Below the pieces are notes generated by a model. That model was not told the origin of the DNA. It was given only the letters and a program-made list of their open reading frames with translations, and did not search any database. A DNA stretch of 64,000 bases, taken from positions 169,955-233,954 of the forward strand of contig NZ_LIQI01000014.1 in assembly GCF_001418105.1 (NCBI RefSeq), read 5' to 3'. This DNA is from Lacinutrix himadriensis. GTDB lineage: Bacteria > Bacteroidota > Bacteroidia > Flavobacteriales > Flavobacteriaceae. Numbering within the stretch: position 1 is the first letter of the stretch; each line of letters opens with the position of its first letter. Position numbers and translations under genes: made by a program. Of the stretch, positions 35,713-44,898 are shown one piece after another.

Positions 35713-37149
35713 ATGAACATTCAAAACTACATAAACGGAAAATTTATGCTTCCCATTGCTAATGGGTGGATAGACAACTACAATCCTAGTAACGGAGAAG
35801 TGTACGGAAAAATACCAAACTCCTCCAAAGAAGATGTAGAAAACGCATATATCGCTGCAAAAGCGGCTTTTCCAAGTTGGTCACAAACCAGTATAGAAGC
35901 ACGTAGCAGAATATTAATAAAAATTTCAGAGTTACTAGAAGCGAACTTACAGCGTTTTGCAGAAGCAGAAAGTAAAGACAACGGAAAACCGATTAGCTTA
36001 GCAAAAGCAGTAGATATACCAAGAGCTGCAAGCAACTTTCGTTTTTTCGGAAATGCGATCACACAGTTTGCAAGTGAAAGTCATGAAAGCATCGGACAAG
36101 CCATAAATTACACCTTACGTCAACCTATTGGTGTTGTCGGTTGTATTTCTCCTTGGAACCTTCCACTCTATCTTTTTACATGGAAAATCGCTCCAGCAAT
36201 TGCTGCAGGAAACTGCGTAGTTGCCAAACCAAGTGAAGTAACTCCAATGACCGCTTATTTATTAGGTGAAATTTGTAACGAAGCAGGTCTCCCAAAAGGT
36301 GTTTTAAATATTGTTCACGGACTTGGCGGTTCTACAGGACAAGCCATTATAGAACATGAAGATATCAAAGCGATTAGTTTTACAGGAGGAACAGCAACAG
36401 GAGCACATATTGCAAAAGTAGCCGCTCCAATGTTTAAAAAACTATCCTTAGAATTAGGTGGAAAAAACCCAAATATCATTTTTGCAGATTGCGATTATGA
36501 CGATATGCTGGACACCACAGTTCGTTCGTCTTTTGCGAATCAAGGTCAGATTTGTTTATGCGGAAGCAGAATCTTTGTAGAAGCTTCAATTTATGAAAAA
36601 TTCAAGAAAGATTTTGTCGAAAAAATAAAGGCTTTAAAAGTCGGTCATCCATCGGAAGCAACCACAAATATTGGAGCATTAGTTTCTAAAGCCCATTTAG
36701 AAAAAGTAAAAGAATATATAGAAATAGCCAAAACAGAAAACGGAAAAGTGCTTTGTGGCGGAAAAGAAGTTACGGTAAAAGGCTATGAAAACGGCTACTA
36801 TTTAGAACCAACCGTTATTGAAGTACCAACCGACGAATGTCGCGTGAATCAAGAAGAAATTTTCGGACCAGTAGTAACTATCATGCCTTTTAATACCGAA
36901 GATGAAGTCTTAAAAATGGCTAACAAAGTGAAGTATGGTTTATCGGCTACCCTTTGGACGAACAACTTAAAACGCACCATGAAAATGAGTAACCAATTAC
37001 AAGCAGGAATAGTTTGGGTGAATACTTGGATGATGCGCGATTTACGAACGCCATTTGGAGGTGTAAAAGCTTCTGGTGTTGGACGTGAAGGTGGTTTTGA
37101 AGCCTTACGCTTTTTTACCGAAGCTAAGAATGTTTGTATAAAATACTAG
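35713..37149 (+). CDS. 2-Aminomuconic 6-semialdehyde dehydrogenase
   Basis: The 478-residue NAD-dependent aldehyde dehydrogenase has CISPWNLPLYLFTWKIAPAIAAGN, the glutamate in LSLELGGKNPN, the catalytic cysteine in NQGQICLCGSRIFV (about residue 281) and the QEEIFGPVVTIMPF region. Next to ACMSD, HAAO and a RidA deaminase it most likely oxidises 2-aminomuconate semialdehyde to 2-aminomuconate. A general ALDH is the alternative. Confidence 0.92.
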   Translation: MNIQNYINGKFMLPIANGWIDNYNPSNGEVYGKIPNSSKEDVENAYIAAKAAFPSWSQTSIEARSRILIKISELLEANLQRFAEAESKDNGKPISLAKAVDIPRAASNFRFFGNAITQFASESHESIGQAINYTLRQPIGVVGCISPWNLPLYLFTWKIAPAIAAGNCVVAKPSEVTPMTAYLLGEICNEAGLPKGVLNIVHGLGGSTGQAIIEHEDIKAISFTGGTATGAHIAKVAAPMFKKLSLELGGKNPNIIFADCDYDDMLDTTVRSSFANQGQICLCGSRIFVEASIYEKFKKDFVEKIKALKVGHPSEATTNIGALVSKAHLEKVKEYIEIAKTENGKVLCGGKEVTVKGYENGYYLEPTVIEVPTDECRVNQEEIFGPVVTIMPFNTEDEVLKMANKVKYGLSATLWTNNLKRTMKMSNQLQAGIVWVNTWMMRDLRTPFGGVKASGVGREGGFEALRFFTEAKNVCIKY

Positions 37150-37203
37150 TTCCCACGAAAGTGAGAATCTCATAAATTGAAACGAAATTATTAATAATAC
37201 GTC

Positions 37204-37256
37204 ATTCTGAGTTTATTTCAGAATCACATTAAATAGATCCTGAATCAAGTTCAGGA
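37204..37256. repeat. Two hairpins in the dehydrogenase-SDR gap
   Basis: ATTCTGA/TCAGAAT (37204-37224) and TCCTGAA-TCAAG-TTCAGGA (37238-37256). The latter repeats 35194-35212 exactly. Confidence 0.75.
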
Positions 37257-37266
37257 TGACAGAAAT

Positions 37267-38049
37267 ATGGATTTACAACTTAACAACAAATACGCATTAG
37301 TTTGCGGAAGCACAGCAGGAATAGGAAAAGCAACAGCAATGGCTTTAGCGGAAGAAGGTGTACAAGTAACCCTTATTGCTAGAAATGAAGACAAATTAAA
37401 AGCAACGTTAGCCGAGTTACCTCAGCATAGAAATCACGATTATATTGTGGCTGACTTTTCTAATCCGAAGGAGTTAAAAGAAAAAGTAGCGGCCTATGTA
37501 AAAGAAAATCATGGTTTTCATGTATTGGTAAATAATACTGGCGGACCAAAAGGAGGCCCTGTTTTTTCGGCAGACCTAGAAGAATTTGAAAGTGCTTTTA
37601 CACAACATTTAAAATGTAATCACGTGTTGGCACAAGCTGTTGTTCCGTTTATGAAAAGTGAAGGATATGGTAGAATTATAAATGTCATTTCTACTTCGGT
37701 GAAACAACCTTTAGACGGACTTGGTGTGAGCAATACCATTCGTGGTGCTGTTGCCAATTGGAGTAAAACCTTAGCGAATGAGCTTGGTCAGTTTGGTATT
37801 ACCGTAAACAATGTGTTACCGGGAGCAACAGGAACGGATCGTTTGGCAGAGATTATTAAAAACAAATCGGCTAAAACTGGCAACACAGAAGAAGAATCTG
37901 CTAATGCTATGAAAAGTGCTGTACCAGCAAAACGTTTTGCAAAACCTGAAGAATTAGCAGATGCGATTACCTTTTTAGCGAGTGCACGTGCTGCTTATAT
38001 TAACGGAATTAATCTTCCGGTAGATGGAGGAAGAACGAAGTCTTTATAA
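37267..38049 (+). CDS. SDR-family protein lacking the catalytic Tyr/Lys
   Basis: The 260-residue protein has a Rossmann N-terminus (VCGSTAGIGKATAMALAEEG), the NNTGGPKGG segment and the C-terminal PVDGG motif. In the position of S-(x)n-Y-x3-K it reads STSVKQPLDGLGVSNTIRGA. The tyrosine is Asn and the lysine is Arg, so classical hydride transfer is doubtful. It lies between the semialdehyde dehydrogenase and HAAO and is presumably part of the pathway. Its substrate is unknown. Confidence 0.87.
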   Translation: MDLQLNNKYALVCGSTAGIGKATAMALAEEGVQVTLIARNEDKLKATLAELPQHRNHDYIVADFSNPKELKEKVAAYVKENHGFHVLVNNTGGPKGGPVFSADLEEFESAFTQHLKCNHVLAQAVVPFMKSEGYGRIINVISTSVKQPLDGLGVSNTIRGAVANWSKTLANELGQFGITVNNVLPGATGTDRLAEIIKNKSAKTGNTEEESANAMKSAVPAKRFAKPEELADAITFLASARAAYINGINLPVDGGRTKSL

Positions 38050-38090
38050 TTCTTTATTTCGTTTTTTATTCCTAATTTTATTGCATTGAT

Positions 38091-38193
38091 GAATCTGCGT
38101 TAAGGATAGAGGCATTGTTGGAGCTCCTTGCAAAGAGCGACTGCCGAAAGCCTGACACTACGAAGCTATTGCGAAGTAGTGTAACGCCCAAAA
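38091..38193 (+). repeat. Intergenic element with conserved ends, copy 1
   Basis: The 103-base element begins GAATCTGCGTTA and ends GTAACGCCCAAA, matching 52025-52122 at both ends. The middle holds different hairpins (GCTC/GAGC arms near 38132 and CACTAC/GTAGTG at about 38155-38181). It lies 10 bases before the HAAO start codon. Confidence 0.7.
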
Positions 38194-38202
38194 TACAAAA
38201 CC

Positions 38203-38736
38203 ATGAGTAAATTATTTCCGCCTATAAATTTTAAAGCTTGGATTGAAGAAAACAGACATCTTTTAAAGCCACCAGTTGGTAATAAAGTGGTGTGGAAAGA
38301 TGGTGATTTTATTGTTATGGTTGTTGGTGGACCAAACAGTAGAAAGGATTATCATTATAACGAAACACCAGAATTTTTCCATCAAATTGAAGGAGATATG
38401 GTCTTAAAAGTAATTGATAAAGGCACACCAAAAGATATTCATATTAAGGAAGGTGAAATCTTTTTGTTACCTCCAAAAGTCCCGCATTCTCCGCAACGTG
38501 GCGCAAATACGGTTGGATTAGTCATTGAATATCCTAGAGATAAAGGAGTTCAAGATGCATTGCTTTGGTTTTGCGAAAACTGCACTACCAAATTATATGA
38601 GGAAGATTTTACAGTCGAAAATATTGAAACCGATATGCCTAAAATATTTGACAAATATTATGGTGATGAAGAAAAGCGTAGCTGCCCGAATTGTAGCGCA
38701 GTAATGCAACCACCAAAAAAAGTAACATTAGATTAA
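38203..38736 (+). CDS. nbaC: 3-Hydroxyanthranilate 3,4-dioxygenase
   Basis: This cupin dioxygenase opens 3-hydroxyanthranilate to 2-amino-3-carboxymuconate semialdehyde. The 177-residue protein has the Fe(II) ligands H, E, H in DYHYNETPEFFHQIEGDM (about residues 47-64) and H in PPKVPHSPQRGANT. The C-terminal rubredoxin-like site uses CENC (about 126-129) and CPNC (about 164-167), as in bacterial homologues. The length is normal. Confidence 0.96.
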   Translation: MSKLFPPINFKAWIEENRHLLKPPVGNKVVWKDGDFIVMVVGGPNSRKDYHYNETPEFFHQIEGDMVLKVIDKGTPKDIHIKEGEIFLLPPKVPHSPQRGANTVGLVIEYPRDKGVQDALLWFCENCTTKLYEEDFTVENIETDMPKIFDKYYGDEEKRSCPNCSAVMQPPKKVTLD

Positions 38737-38809
38737 ACAAAAACAAACCAGTCATTGCAAGCCTTTTGGCGTGGCAATCTGTTTAATAAGACAGAAGACA
38801 TTAATAAGA

Positions 38810-38827
38810 TTCCTGCCTCCGCAGGAA
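38810..38827. repeat. Short perfect hairpin before the ACMSD gene
   Basis: TTCCTGC-CTCC-GCAGGAA, a 7-bp stem eight bases upstream of the ATG at 38835. Confidence 0.6.
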
Positions 38828-38834
38828 AGACAAA

Positions 38835-39920
38835 ATGGAAAAACGTAAACTTAGAATTAACGGTCACTCACACTTATTGCCATATCCTGAAGAAATCCCT
38901 CAGTTTATGCAAGACAAAGAGATTTTTTGGGTAGATAAAGACCGAAAATTTATGCTTCAAAAAGATTGGAACCGACCAATTACAGATTCTAGTTTCTTTT
39001 TAGATGAAAAGCTAGCTTGGATGGAGCGTTTTAAAATTGACCATGCGGTTGTTTTAAACTTATCGCAATTATATGGAAATGGTTTGCGTGTAGAAGAAAT
39101 GAAGCAAGCGCTAAAATTTCAGAATGATTTTAATGCCAAAGTACAGCGTGAAAATCCAAGTAAATTTACCTGTGGTTTTGTGGTTCATCCTGGTTTTGTT
39201 CGTGGTGCTTGTTGGGAAATTGAACGTTGTGTAGAAGAGTTAGGTTTACGCTTATTATGTTTACCTACGCATTACATGGATACTATTGGTACTTGGCGTT
39301 GTATTTTTGATGAAGAAAACGAGCCTATTTTTGAATTGGCAAACAAGTATAATTTAGCGGTAGAAATTCATCCTTATGATGGAGAAAAATTTATAAAATT
39401 AGAAAATACTTCTTGGCGTTTTCACTTAATTTGGATGCTTGCACAATGTGCAGATGCCTATCACTTTCTAACTTTAAATGGGTACCAAGATAAATATCCG
39501 AATATGCGAACTTGTTTTGCGCATGGCGGACAATTAGCACAAATAAACTTAGGACGACGTATTCAAGGTTTTGATGGAAGACCCGATTTATTTGAAGGTA
39601 AAAGTCACCCAAGAAAAGCGGTTGGACATAAAAACATCTTTTTTGACACCTTAGTTCATGATACTGGAGGATTAGATTTATTATTAAAAAACCAAGGATC
39701 TAAACAGGTTATCATGGGATTAGATGATCCATATCCGCTAGGAGAAATGGAAAGTGAAAAACAAAGTTCGTATCCAGGTAAAATTTTAGATTTAGCCATA
39801 GAAAGAAACATTATTACAGAAACCGAACGTGATGATATTTGGGAAAACAATGTGATACAATGGTTGTGTGGTGATGACCAAGACGCTAAAGACAAACTAG
39901 TAAAACGTATTTTAGGATAA
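38835..39920 (+). CDS. 2-Amino-3-carboxymuconate-6-semialdehyde decarboxylase (amidohydrolase family)
   Basis: The 361-residue protein carries the ACMSD metal site: the H-x-H in INGHSHLLPYP (residues about 10-14), a later histidine in AVEIHPYDG, FAHGG and the aspartate in MGLDDPYPLGE. ACMSD decarboxylates the product of HAAO without oxygen, giving 2-aminomuconate semialdehyde. Direct position after nbaC supports the call over a generic amidohydrolase. The stop overlaps the next start (TAATG). Confidence 0.95.
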   Translation: MEKRKLRINGHSHLLPYPEEIPQFMQDKEIFWVDKDRKFMLQKDWNRPITDSSFFLDEKLAWMERFKIDHAVVLNLSQLYGNGLRVEEMKQALKFQNDFNAKVQRENPSKFTCGFVVHPGFVRGACWEIERCVEELGLRLLCLPTHYMDTIGTWRCIFDEENEPIFELANKYNLAVEIHPYDGEKFIKLENTSWRFHLIWMLAQCADAYHFLTLNGYQDKYPNMRTCFAHGGQLAQINLGRRIQGFDGRPDLFEGKSHPRKAVGHKNIFFDTLVHDTGGLDLLLKNQGSKQVIMGLDDPYPLGEMESEKQSSYPGKILDLAIERNIITETERDDIWENNVIQWLCGDDQDAKDKLVKRILG

Positions 39921-40561
39921 TGTATTTTTTACCAGAAAAACTAGACGAATACGTTGTTGCTCATTCGCAAGAAGAACCGGAATTATTGCAAGCGCTAACC
40001 CGCGAAACGTATCAAAAAATACTGCAACCTATTATGCTTAGTGGTCCGTATCAAGGACGCGTATTAAGTATGCTTTCTAAACTAATTCGTCCGAAATCTA
40101 TTTTAGAGCTTGGTACTTTTACGGGTTATGCGACTTTATGTTTAGCGGAAGGCTTACAACAAAAAGGAGAGATCGATACCATTGATGTTAATGAAGAGTT
40201 GCTAGACTTTCAACGAAAATATTTTGATAAGTCTGGTTATGGTTCGCAAATACAGCAGCATTTAGGAAGCGCTATTGATATACTTCCTACTTTAGATAAA
40301 ACCTATGATTTGGTTTTTATTGATGCCGACAAACCGAATTATAGCAACTATTTTCATTTAGTGATTGATAAGTTAAACCCAGGAGGAATAATACTTTCAG
40401 ATAATGTTTTATGGCATGGTAAAGTGGTAGAACCTCTTAATGATAAAGATATTTCTACTAAGGCTGTTTTAGACTTTAACACGCTTCTTAGAAATGACGA
40501 TAGAATTGAAACGGTGTTGTTGCCAATTCGTGATGGATTGACTATTAGTAGAAGGAAATAA
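39920..40561 (+). CDS. Class I SAM-dependent O-methyltransferase
   Basis: The 213-residue protein matches the catechol-type O-methyltransferase family (Methyltransf_3): PKSILELGTFTGYATLCLAEGL, then IDTIDVNEELLDFQRKYF, YDLVFIDADKPNYSNYFHLVIDKLNPGGIILSDNVLWHGKV. It is translationally coupled to the ACMSD gene. It might methylate a catechol-like intermediate such as 3-hydroxyanthranilate, but it may also be a general enzyme. Confidence 0.9.
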   Translation: MYFLPEKLDEYVVAHSQEEPELLQALTRETYQKILQPIMLSGPYQGRVLSMLSKLIRPKSILELGTFTGYATLCLAEGLQQKGEIDTIDVNEELLDFQRKYFDKSGYGSQIQQHLGSAIDILPTLDKTYDLVFIDADKPNYSNYFHLVIDKLNPGGIILSDNVLWHGKVVEPLNDKDISTKAVLDFNTLLRNDDRIETVLLPIRDGLTISRRK

Positions 40562-40706
40562 GATTTGATAGCGGTGTTTAATTTATAATATGTTGTAACA
40601 CATTCACAGTATGACTAAAACGGAATTAATTTCTTTGGCTAACAAGCTAATTTTATATAATTTCATGAATTAAAAATTGACATTAGTCAGAATTTTATAA
40701 ACGAAA

Positions 40707-41087
40707 TTGAAATCTAAAAATAATTTAAGAGGACATCTTTTCTTGCCAGCAATTCTTCTTGCAATTGTGATTATTGTTATAAATCAAAAGTTTATTGATA
40801 AAAAATTTGATTCTTCAAAAGAAGTAACAATCGGAAAAGTAACAGACGTTTATTATCGCTATAAACAAGGAGGAAATATCAAGTTTAAATTTTTGGTTGA
40901 TGGAAAATGGATTAATGGACTAGACCCTAAAAACCCAGCATTTCCAAAATATGTAAGAGAAGAAGAACCAATAATAGGCAAGTATTATAAGGTTGAATAT
41001 AATCCAAAAGACATTTCTGATTCTAAAATAATTATCGTCCAAAAAAAATTCACTCATAGTGAACTTAAGTCATTTGGAATAGAATAA
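40707..41087 (+). CDS. Small membrane protein, DUF3592-like, function unknown
   Basis: The 126-residue protein starts at a TTG and has one membrane segment near residues 9-25 (LFLPAILLAIVIIVI). A beta-rich domain follows (VTIGKVTDVYYRYKQGGNIKFKFLVDG, then YYKVEYNPKDISDSKII). The pattern resembles DUF3592-type proteins, but the match is weak. It has no ATG start and no obvious promoter, and is followed within six bases by the structured element at 41093. Confidence 0.62.
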   Translation: MKSKNNLRGHLFLPAILLAIVIIVINQKFIDKKFDSSKEVTIGKVTDVYYRYKQGGNIKFKFLVDGKWINGLDPKNPAFPKYVREEEPIIGKYYKVEYNPKDISDSKIIIVQKKFTHSELKSFGIE

Positions 41088-41092
41088 AAAAG

Positions 41093-41229
41093 TGTTACAA
41101 CAAAGTAGATAATCCATTGCTAGTTCTAGCCTATTTACGAATATTCCTGCGGAATATTCTATTCGGTTTTTATTTACTAAATTAATTACTTATACACGCA
41201 ACGTATCATATACAAGACCGTTAGAAACC
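41093..41229 (+). repeat. Structured intergenic element, copy B (cassette-junction-like)
   Basis: The 137-nt element aligns with 22085-22218. The hairpin at 41139-41159 (GAATATTCC-TGC-GGAATATTC) is perfectly paired, although its sequence differs from copy A. Its left end GTTACAACA-AAGTAGATAA is repeated downstream at 41841-41861. It lies between two stand-alone genes. Confidence 0.75.
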
Positions 41230-41245
41230 AGTTAACCAAAACCAT

Positions 41246-41836
41246 ATGAAATTTAGAATTTTTATACTGATGATAGTCTGTTTTAATTGCAAAAATAAAA
41301 CGGAAATTACGGAAGAAAAATCAATGCAAATAAATATTTCCTCGCTTACCAAATCAGAAAGAATGGAGATTGTTTCTGAAGGAAAATCAAGTCCGAACGG
41401 TATTTTAAAAGACATCAACGAATCTACAATCGATGTAAAATATTTTAGAGGAAAACTATTAATTATTGATTTTTGGGCTACTTGGTGTGCACCTTGCATA
41501 AAAGAAGCACCGATTTTTAAAGAAATAGCCGAAAGTTATAAAAATTCCAATGCGGAATTTATTTCAATTTCAGTAGACCAAGACTATTTGGATTGGCAAA
41601 ACTATATTTTAGAAAAAAGTTGGAAAGGAAAAAATTATTGGTTTGGTATGCAAGTGGACCAACCATTTTTCTCTTTATTATATTCAAAACACAAAATGGG
41701 TGATGCTAATGAAATGGTATTAATGGGACTTCCAAAATATGTAATCATTTCGCCAAATGGAGAAATTTTAAGTAATTCGGATTTAAGACCAAGTAATCCA
41801 GAATTTGAGCTAGCAATAAAAAGACATTTAAAATAA
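41246..41836 (+). CDS. TlpA-like thioredoxin-fold lipoprotein
   Basis: The 196-residue protein has a lipoprotein-like signal (MKFRIFILMIVCFNCKNK) and a thioredoxin fold with the CxxC motif in DFWATWCAPCIKEAP (about residues 82-85). A cis-proline segment follows in GLPKYVIISPNGE. It would act in the periplasm as a thiol-disulfide reductant, as TlpA/ResA proteins do. It begins 16 bases after element B and ends just before a truncated copy of the element. Confidence 0.88.
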   Translation: MKFRIFILMIVCFNCKNKTEITEEKSMQINISSLTKSERMEIVSEGKSSPNGILKDINESTIDVKYFRGKLLIIDFWATWCAPCIKEAPIFKEIAESYKNSNAEFISISVDQDYLDWQNYILEKSWKGKNYWFGMQVDQPFFSLLYSKHKMGDANEMVLMGLPKYVIISPNGEILSNSDLRPSNPEFELAIKRHLK

Positions 41837-41840
41837 AAAC

Positions 41841-41861
41841 GTCTTACAACACAGTAGATAA
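41841..41861 (+). repeat. Truncated left end of the structured element
   Basis: CTTACAACACAGTAGATAA nearly repeats the left end of element B, then runs directly into a terminator hairpin. Confidence 0.65.
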
Positions 41862-41896
41862 AAAAAACCGAAGCAAATCTGCTTCGGTTTTTTTTG
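41862..41896. terminator. Bidirectional intrinsic terminator
   Basis: AAAAAACCGAAGCA pairs perfectly with TGCTTCGGTTTTTT around AATC. It separates convergent genes. Confidence 0.88.
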
Positions 41897-41929
41897 TTTT
41901 TAAAAGGAATTATAATCCTTCAGAATAGC

Positions 41930-43975
41930 TTAATACTCTAAAATTTCAAATTCACTACGTCTATTTAATTGATGTTCTTCATCAGTACAGTTTAGCATCG
42001 GACAAGGCACAATTGGAGACAACTCTCCAAACCCTTGAAATTTCATTCGTCTGGCATTTATAAAGCCTTCTAATGCGATATAATTCCTGGTTGCTTCGGC
42101 ACGTCTTTCGGATAAAATCTGATTGTAACGAACCGTTCCTCTACTATCGGTATGCGCACTAATTTTTAAATGAATATCTGGATAGCGTTCTAATTTTGCA
42201 GCAAGTGCATCTAAAACTAGTTTAGAATCTGCACGAATACTCCACCTATCAAAATCGAAATAAATAGGTTCTAATTGAAAAAATAACTTTCCGTCTTTTT
42301 CTATAACTGGAGGGCCTTCAACATCGGTAAGTAATTCAAAACGCTTAGGATCTTCTTCTTTTAAGTTTTTATCGATTCCTTTTTCCGCAATTAAAACCTC
42401 CACAGGATCTAATGGCTTTGGCGGTTCTGGTGGTAAAACCGGAGGTAATTTGGTTAAATACAAAACATGTTTCTGGTCTTGCTCCTCTAATACCTTCACG
42501 TTAATTACGCCGTTTTCATAAGCATCGTTTGCTGCTTTAAGCACATAATTACCTGCTAATAGGTTTTTATTAAAACTCGCTATACTATCTAAAGTATTCG
42601 TGTATATTTCATTTCCTTTTTTGTCTAATAAGGTCACCATAGCATTAGGAATGAATTCCTTGGTTTCTTTATCTCTAATTTCAAACAGGTTGATATATTC
42701 TCTAATAAAAATTTCTCCTATTTGGTTGAAACTATAAATATTATCGTCTAATCTATTTCTATTCGAAGCGAAAAAACCTTCCGTTTCATTGTAATAGTTT
42801 AGGTTAAAATCATCGTATTGGGAATTAATTGGAGCTCCTAAATTTATAGGTTTGCTGAATGTACCATCTACCAATTCGGAAACAAAATTATCTAATAATC
42901 CTAGTCCGAAATGTCCATTAGAAGCAAAAAACAAATTACCATCGTCTGAAATAAAAGGAAAATGCTCTCTGTTTTCAGTATTTATGGTTTCGCCTAAATT
43001 CACAGGTTCACCAAAAGTACCATCTACATTTACGGTTACATAGTATACATCGAAGCTTCCGAAACCACCTTCTTGATTGGAAGAAAAATACAGCTTTTTA
43101 CCATCTGGACTTAAAGCTGGATGTTGGTATGAAAATGCAGGTTTATTAAAATCTAGTTCTTCTAATGCAGACCATTCTCCATTTGTACGCGTTGCAACAT
43201 ATAAATGAATGTTATTGTTCACATTGTCATCAAACTCCTTTTTACCATCATCAAAATTACTTCTGGAAACATATATAGTAGCACCATCTTTACTAAAACA
43301 AAAATTCCCTTCGTGTAATTTAGAATTAATGTGCTCTGGTAACAATCTCACCTCACCTAGCATTTCATTTTTATCGGATACGGAAACCGCATAGATATCT
43401 AAAAACGGTTGGTGTGTCCATTTATATTTTTTTGGTAGCAGTTGCTTATTATCTCTATCGGAAGTAAAATACACCTCATCCTTTAACTTTACAGCACCAA
43501 AATCGGATGCAGGGGAATTAAAAGAAGCTAACTTTATGGTATAGTCGGCATTCATTAATTTGAAAGCCTCAATAGTTTCAATTGCTTCGGCTTTATTAAG
43601 GGAAGCAGATAGATTTTCTTTATATAATTTGAAATAATCTAGACCTGTTTCATAATCCCCTAAAACAGATAAAACTTGGTATAACTTAAAGTTAAATTCG
43701 TTGTCATAAGATTTATCTTTTTCTCCGAACTTTCCGTTTACCAGTTGTTTTAAATACCGGGAAGCGTTGCGATATTGAAAAGTATTATAATAAGCAACCG
43801 AAATATTTTCTAAGGCCTTTTTATGATACTCTTTTGCTAATTCTTCTTCATAATACTTAGCAGCATTGGTATAATCTCCTTTTTCAAAAAAGCGATCTGC
43901 TCTTGTTTTTTGTTGCGAGAATGACGTTTGTGCTACAAGTAGCAAAGTCATTAGTATAACTATTTTCTTCAGCAT
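41930..43975 (-). CDS. OmpA-family protein with PD40 and TPR-like regions (PorE-like)
   Basis: The 681-residue protein has a signal peptide (about 1-20), TPR-like helices (about 25-130) and a PD40/WD40-like beta-propeller (about 150-410, with VYFTSDRDN, LSPDGKKLYFSSNQEGGFGSFDVYY, PFISDDGNLFFASNGH). A CarboxypepD_reg-like domain (about 440-510) precedes a C-terminal OmpA domain (about 560-680: DFDRWSIRADSKLVLD, ISAHTDSRGTVRYNQILSERRAEA). OmpA domains bind peptidoglycan. It is the third gene of an operon with a PorP/SprF-like and a T9SS substrate gene. Confidence 0.93.
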   Translation of the reverse strand: MLKKIVILMTLLLVAQTSFSQQKTRADRFFEKGDYTNAAKYYEEELAKEYHKKALENISVAYYNTFQYRNASRYLKQLVNGKFGEKDKSYDNEFNFKLYQVLSVLGDYETGLDYFKLYKENLSASLNKAEAIETIEAFKLMNADYTIKLASFNSPASDFGAVKLKDEVYFTSDRDNKQLLPKKYKWTHQPFLDIYAVSVSDKNEMLGEVRLLPEHINSKLHEGNFCFSKDGATIYVSRSNFDDGKKEFDDNVNNNIHLYVATRTNGEWSALEELDFNKPAFSYQHPALSPDGKKLYFSSNQEGGFGSFDVYYVTVNVDGTFGEPVNLGETINTENREHFPFISDDGNLFFASNGHFGLGLLDNFVSELVDGTFSKPINLGAPINSQYDDFNLNYYNETEGFFASNRNRLDDNIYSFNQIGEIFIREYINLFEIRDKETKEFIPNAMVTLLDKKGNEIYTNTLDSIASFNKNLLAGNYVLKAANDAYENGVINVKVLEEQDQKHVLYLTKLPPVLPPEPPKPLDPVEVLIAEKGIDKNLKEEDPKRFELLTDVEGPPVIEKDGKLFFQLEPIYFDFDRWSIRADSKLVLDALAAKLERYPDIHLKISAHTDSRGTVRYNQILSERRAEATRNYIALEGFINARRMKFQGFGELSPIVPCPMLNCTDEEHQLNRRSEFEILEY

Positions 43976-43976
43976 A

Positions 43977-44888
43977 TTAATAGAATCTAGGAGATGAATA
44001 TTTTTTACTTAAACCGAGCACATCAAACCTATAGGATAATAGGAACTCGTGACTGCCATTATTATACGTTTTTAATGCACTCGTATTAAAATCATATGCA
44101 TAACCGATTCTTAAATCCTGTAATACTTCAATTCCCGCCATTGCAGTAATAGCATCTTGGTATCTATAAGAAACCCCTAATTCGAATTTTTCTTTAAATA
44201 ATGCATTTGCAGAAATATCAAAGGATAAAGGCGCACCCGCAGTTTGCTTAATAACAGTGGAAGGCTTTAGTTTTAAATCGTCATTAATATCAAACACATA
44301 ACCAGCAATTAAAAAGAGGTGCATTTTGTTTTGATATTGCACTTCCTCATTGGCATCTATTTCATTAGGAAGTAAATTTGGTGCAGACAACCCAACATAG
44401 TATTTTTCTTGAAAAAGGAATACTCCTGCACCTATGTTAAGCACTGTCTTCTTCGTATTGGCAAACAAAGGATCACCACTTACATTACTTTCGTTAAAAC
44501 TAGTACTTAAATGATCAAAACCAGCTTTCATACCAAAGGATAAATCTAAGGTTTCATTAATTTTCATTTTATAAGCAGCATCCACATTAAACACATTTTC
44601 TGTTTGTTTAATACTTTGTCCAATCTCATCATTTAGATAGTTGATGCTTATTTCTATTCTATCGCTTAACGGAATATTAGCAAATACATTTCCTGTTTTT
44701 GGCGCACCATCGATACCAACCCATTGTGTACGATACAAAGCACCAACTTCAACTAGGCCCGGTTCGTTAATCATATACGCAGGATTTATAATATTCATGT
44801 TGTACATGTACTGCGTATAATGCGGTTCTTGTTGCGCGTAAAGAGATGCACTACATAACAACATTATGATATATATTTTTAATTTCAT
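43977..44888 (-). CDS. PorP/SprF-family type IX secretion system membrane protein
   Basis: The 303-residue protein starts with a signal peptide and the hallmark QQEPHYTQYMYNMNIINPAY. Beta-barrel-like strands follow, with GVSYRYQDAITAMAGIEVLQDLRIGYAYDF and a terminal HEFLLSYRF segment. SprF-like proteins sit in the outer membrane and help deliver or attach specific type B T9SS substrates. Here the partner is very likely the protein encoded 10 bases upstream at 44899-47691. Confidence 0.94.
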   Translation of the reverse strand: MKLKIYIIMLLCSASLYAQQEPHYTQYMYNMNIINPAYMINEPGLVEVGALYRTQWVGIDGAPKTGNVFANIPLSDRIEISINYLNDEIGQSIKQTENVFNVDAAYKMKINETLDLSFGMKAGFDHLSTSFNESNVSGDPLFANTKKTVLNIGAGVFLFQEKYYVGLSAPNLLPNEIDANEEVQYQNKMHLFLIAGYVFDINDDLKLKPSTVIKQTAGAPLSFDISANALFKEKFELGVSYRYQDAITAMAGIEVLQDLRIGYAYDFNTSALKTYNNGSHEFLLSYRFDVLGLSKKYSSPRFY

Positions 44889-44898
44889 GCTATATAAA

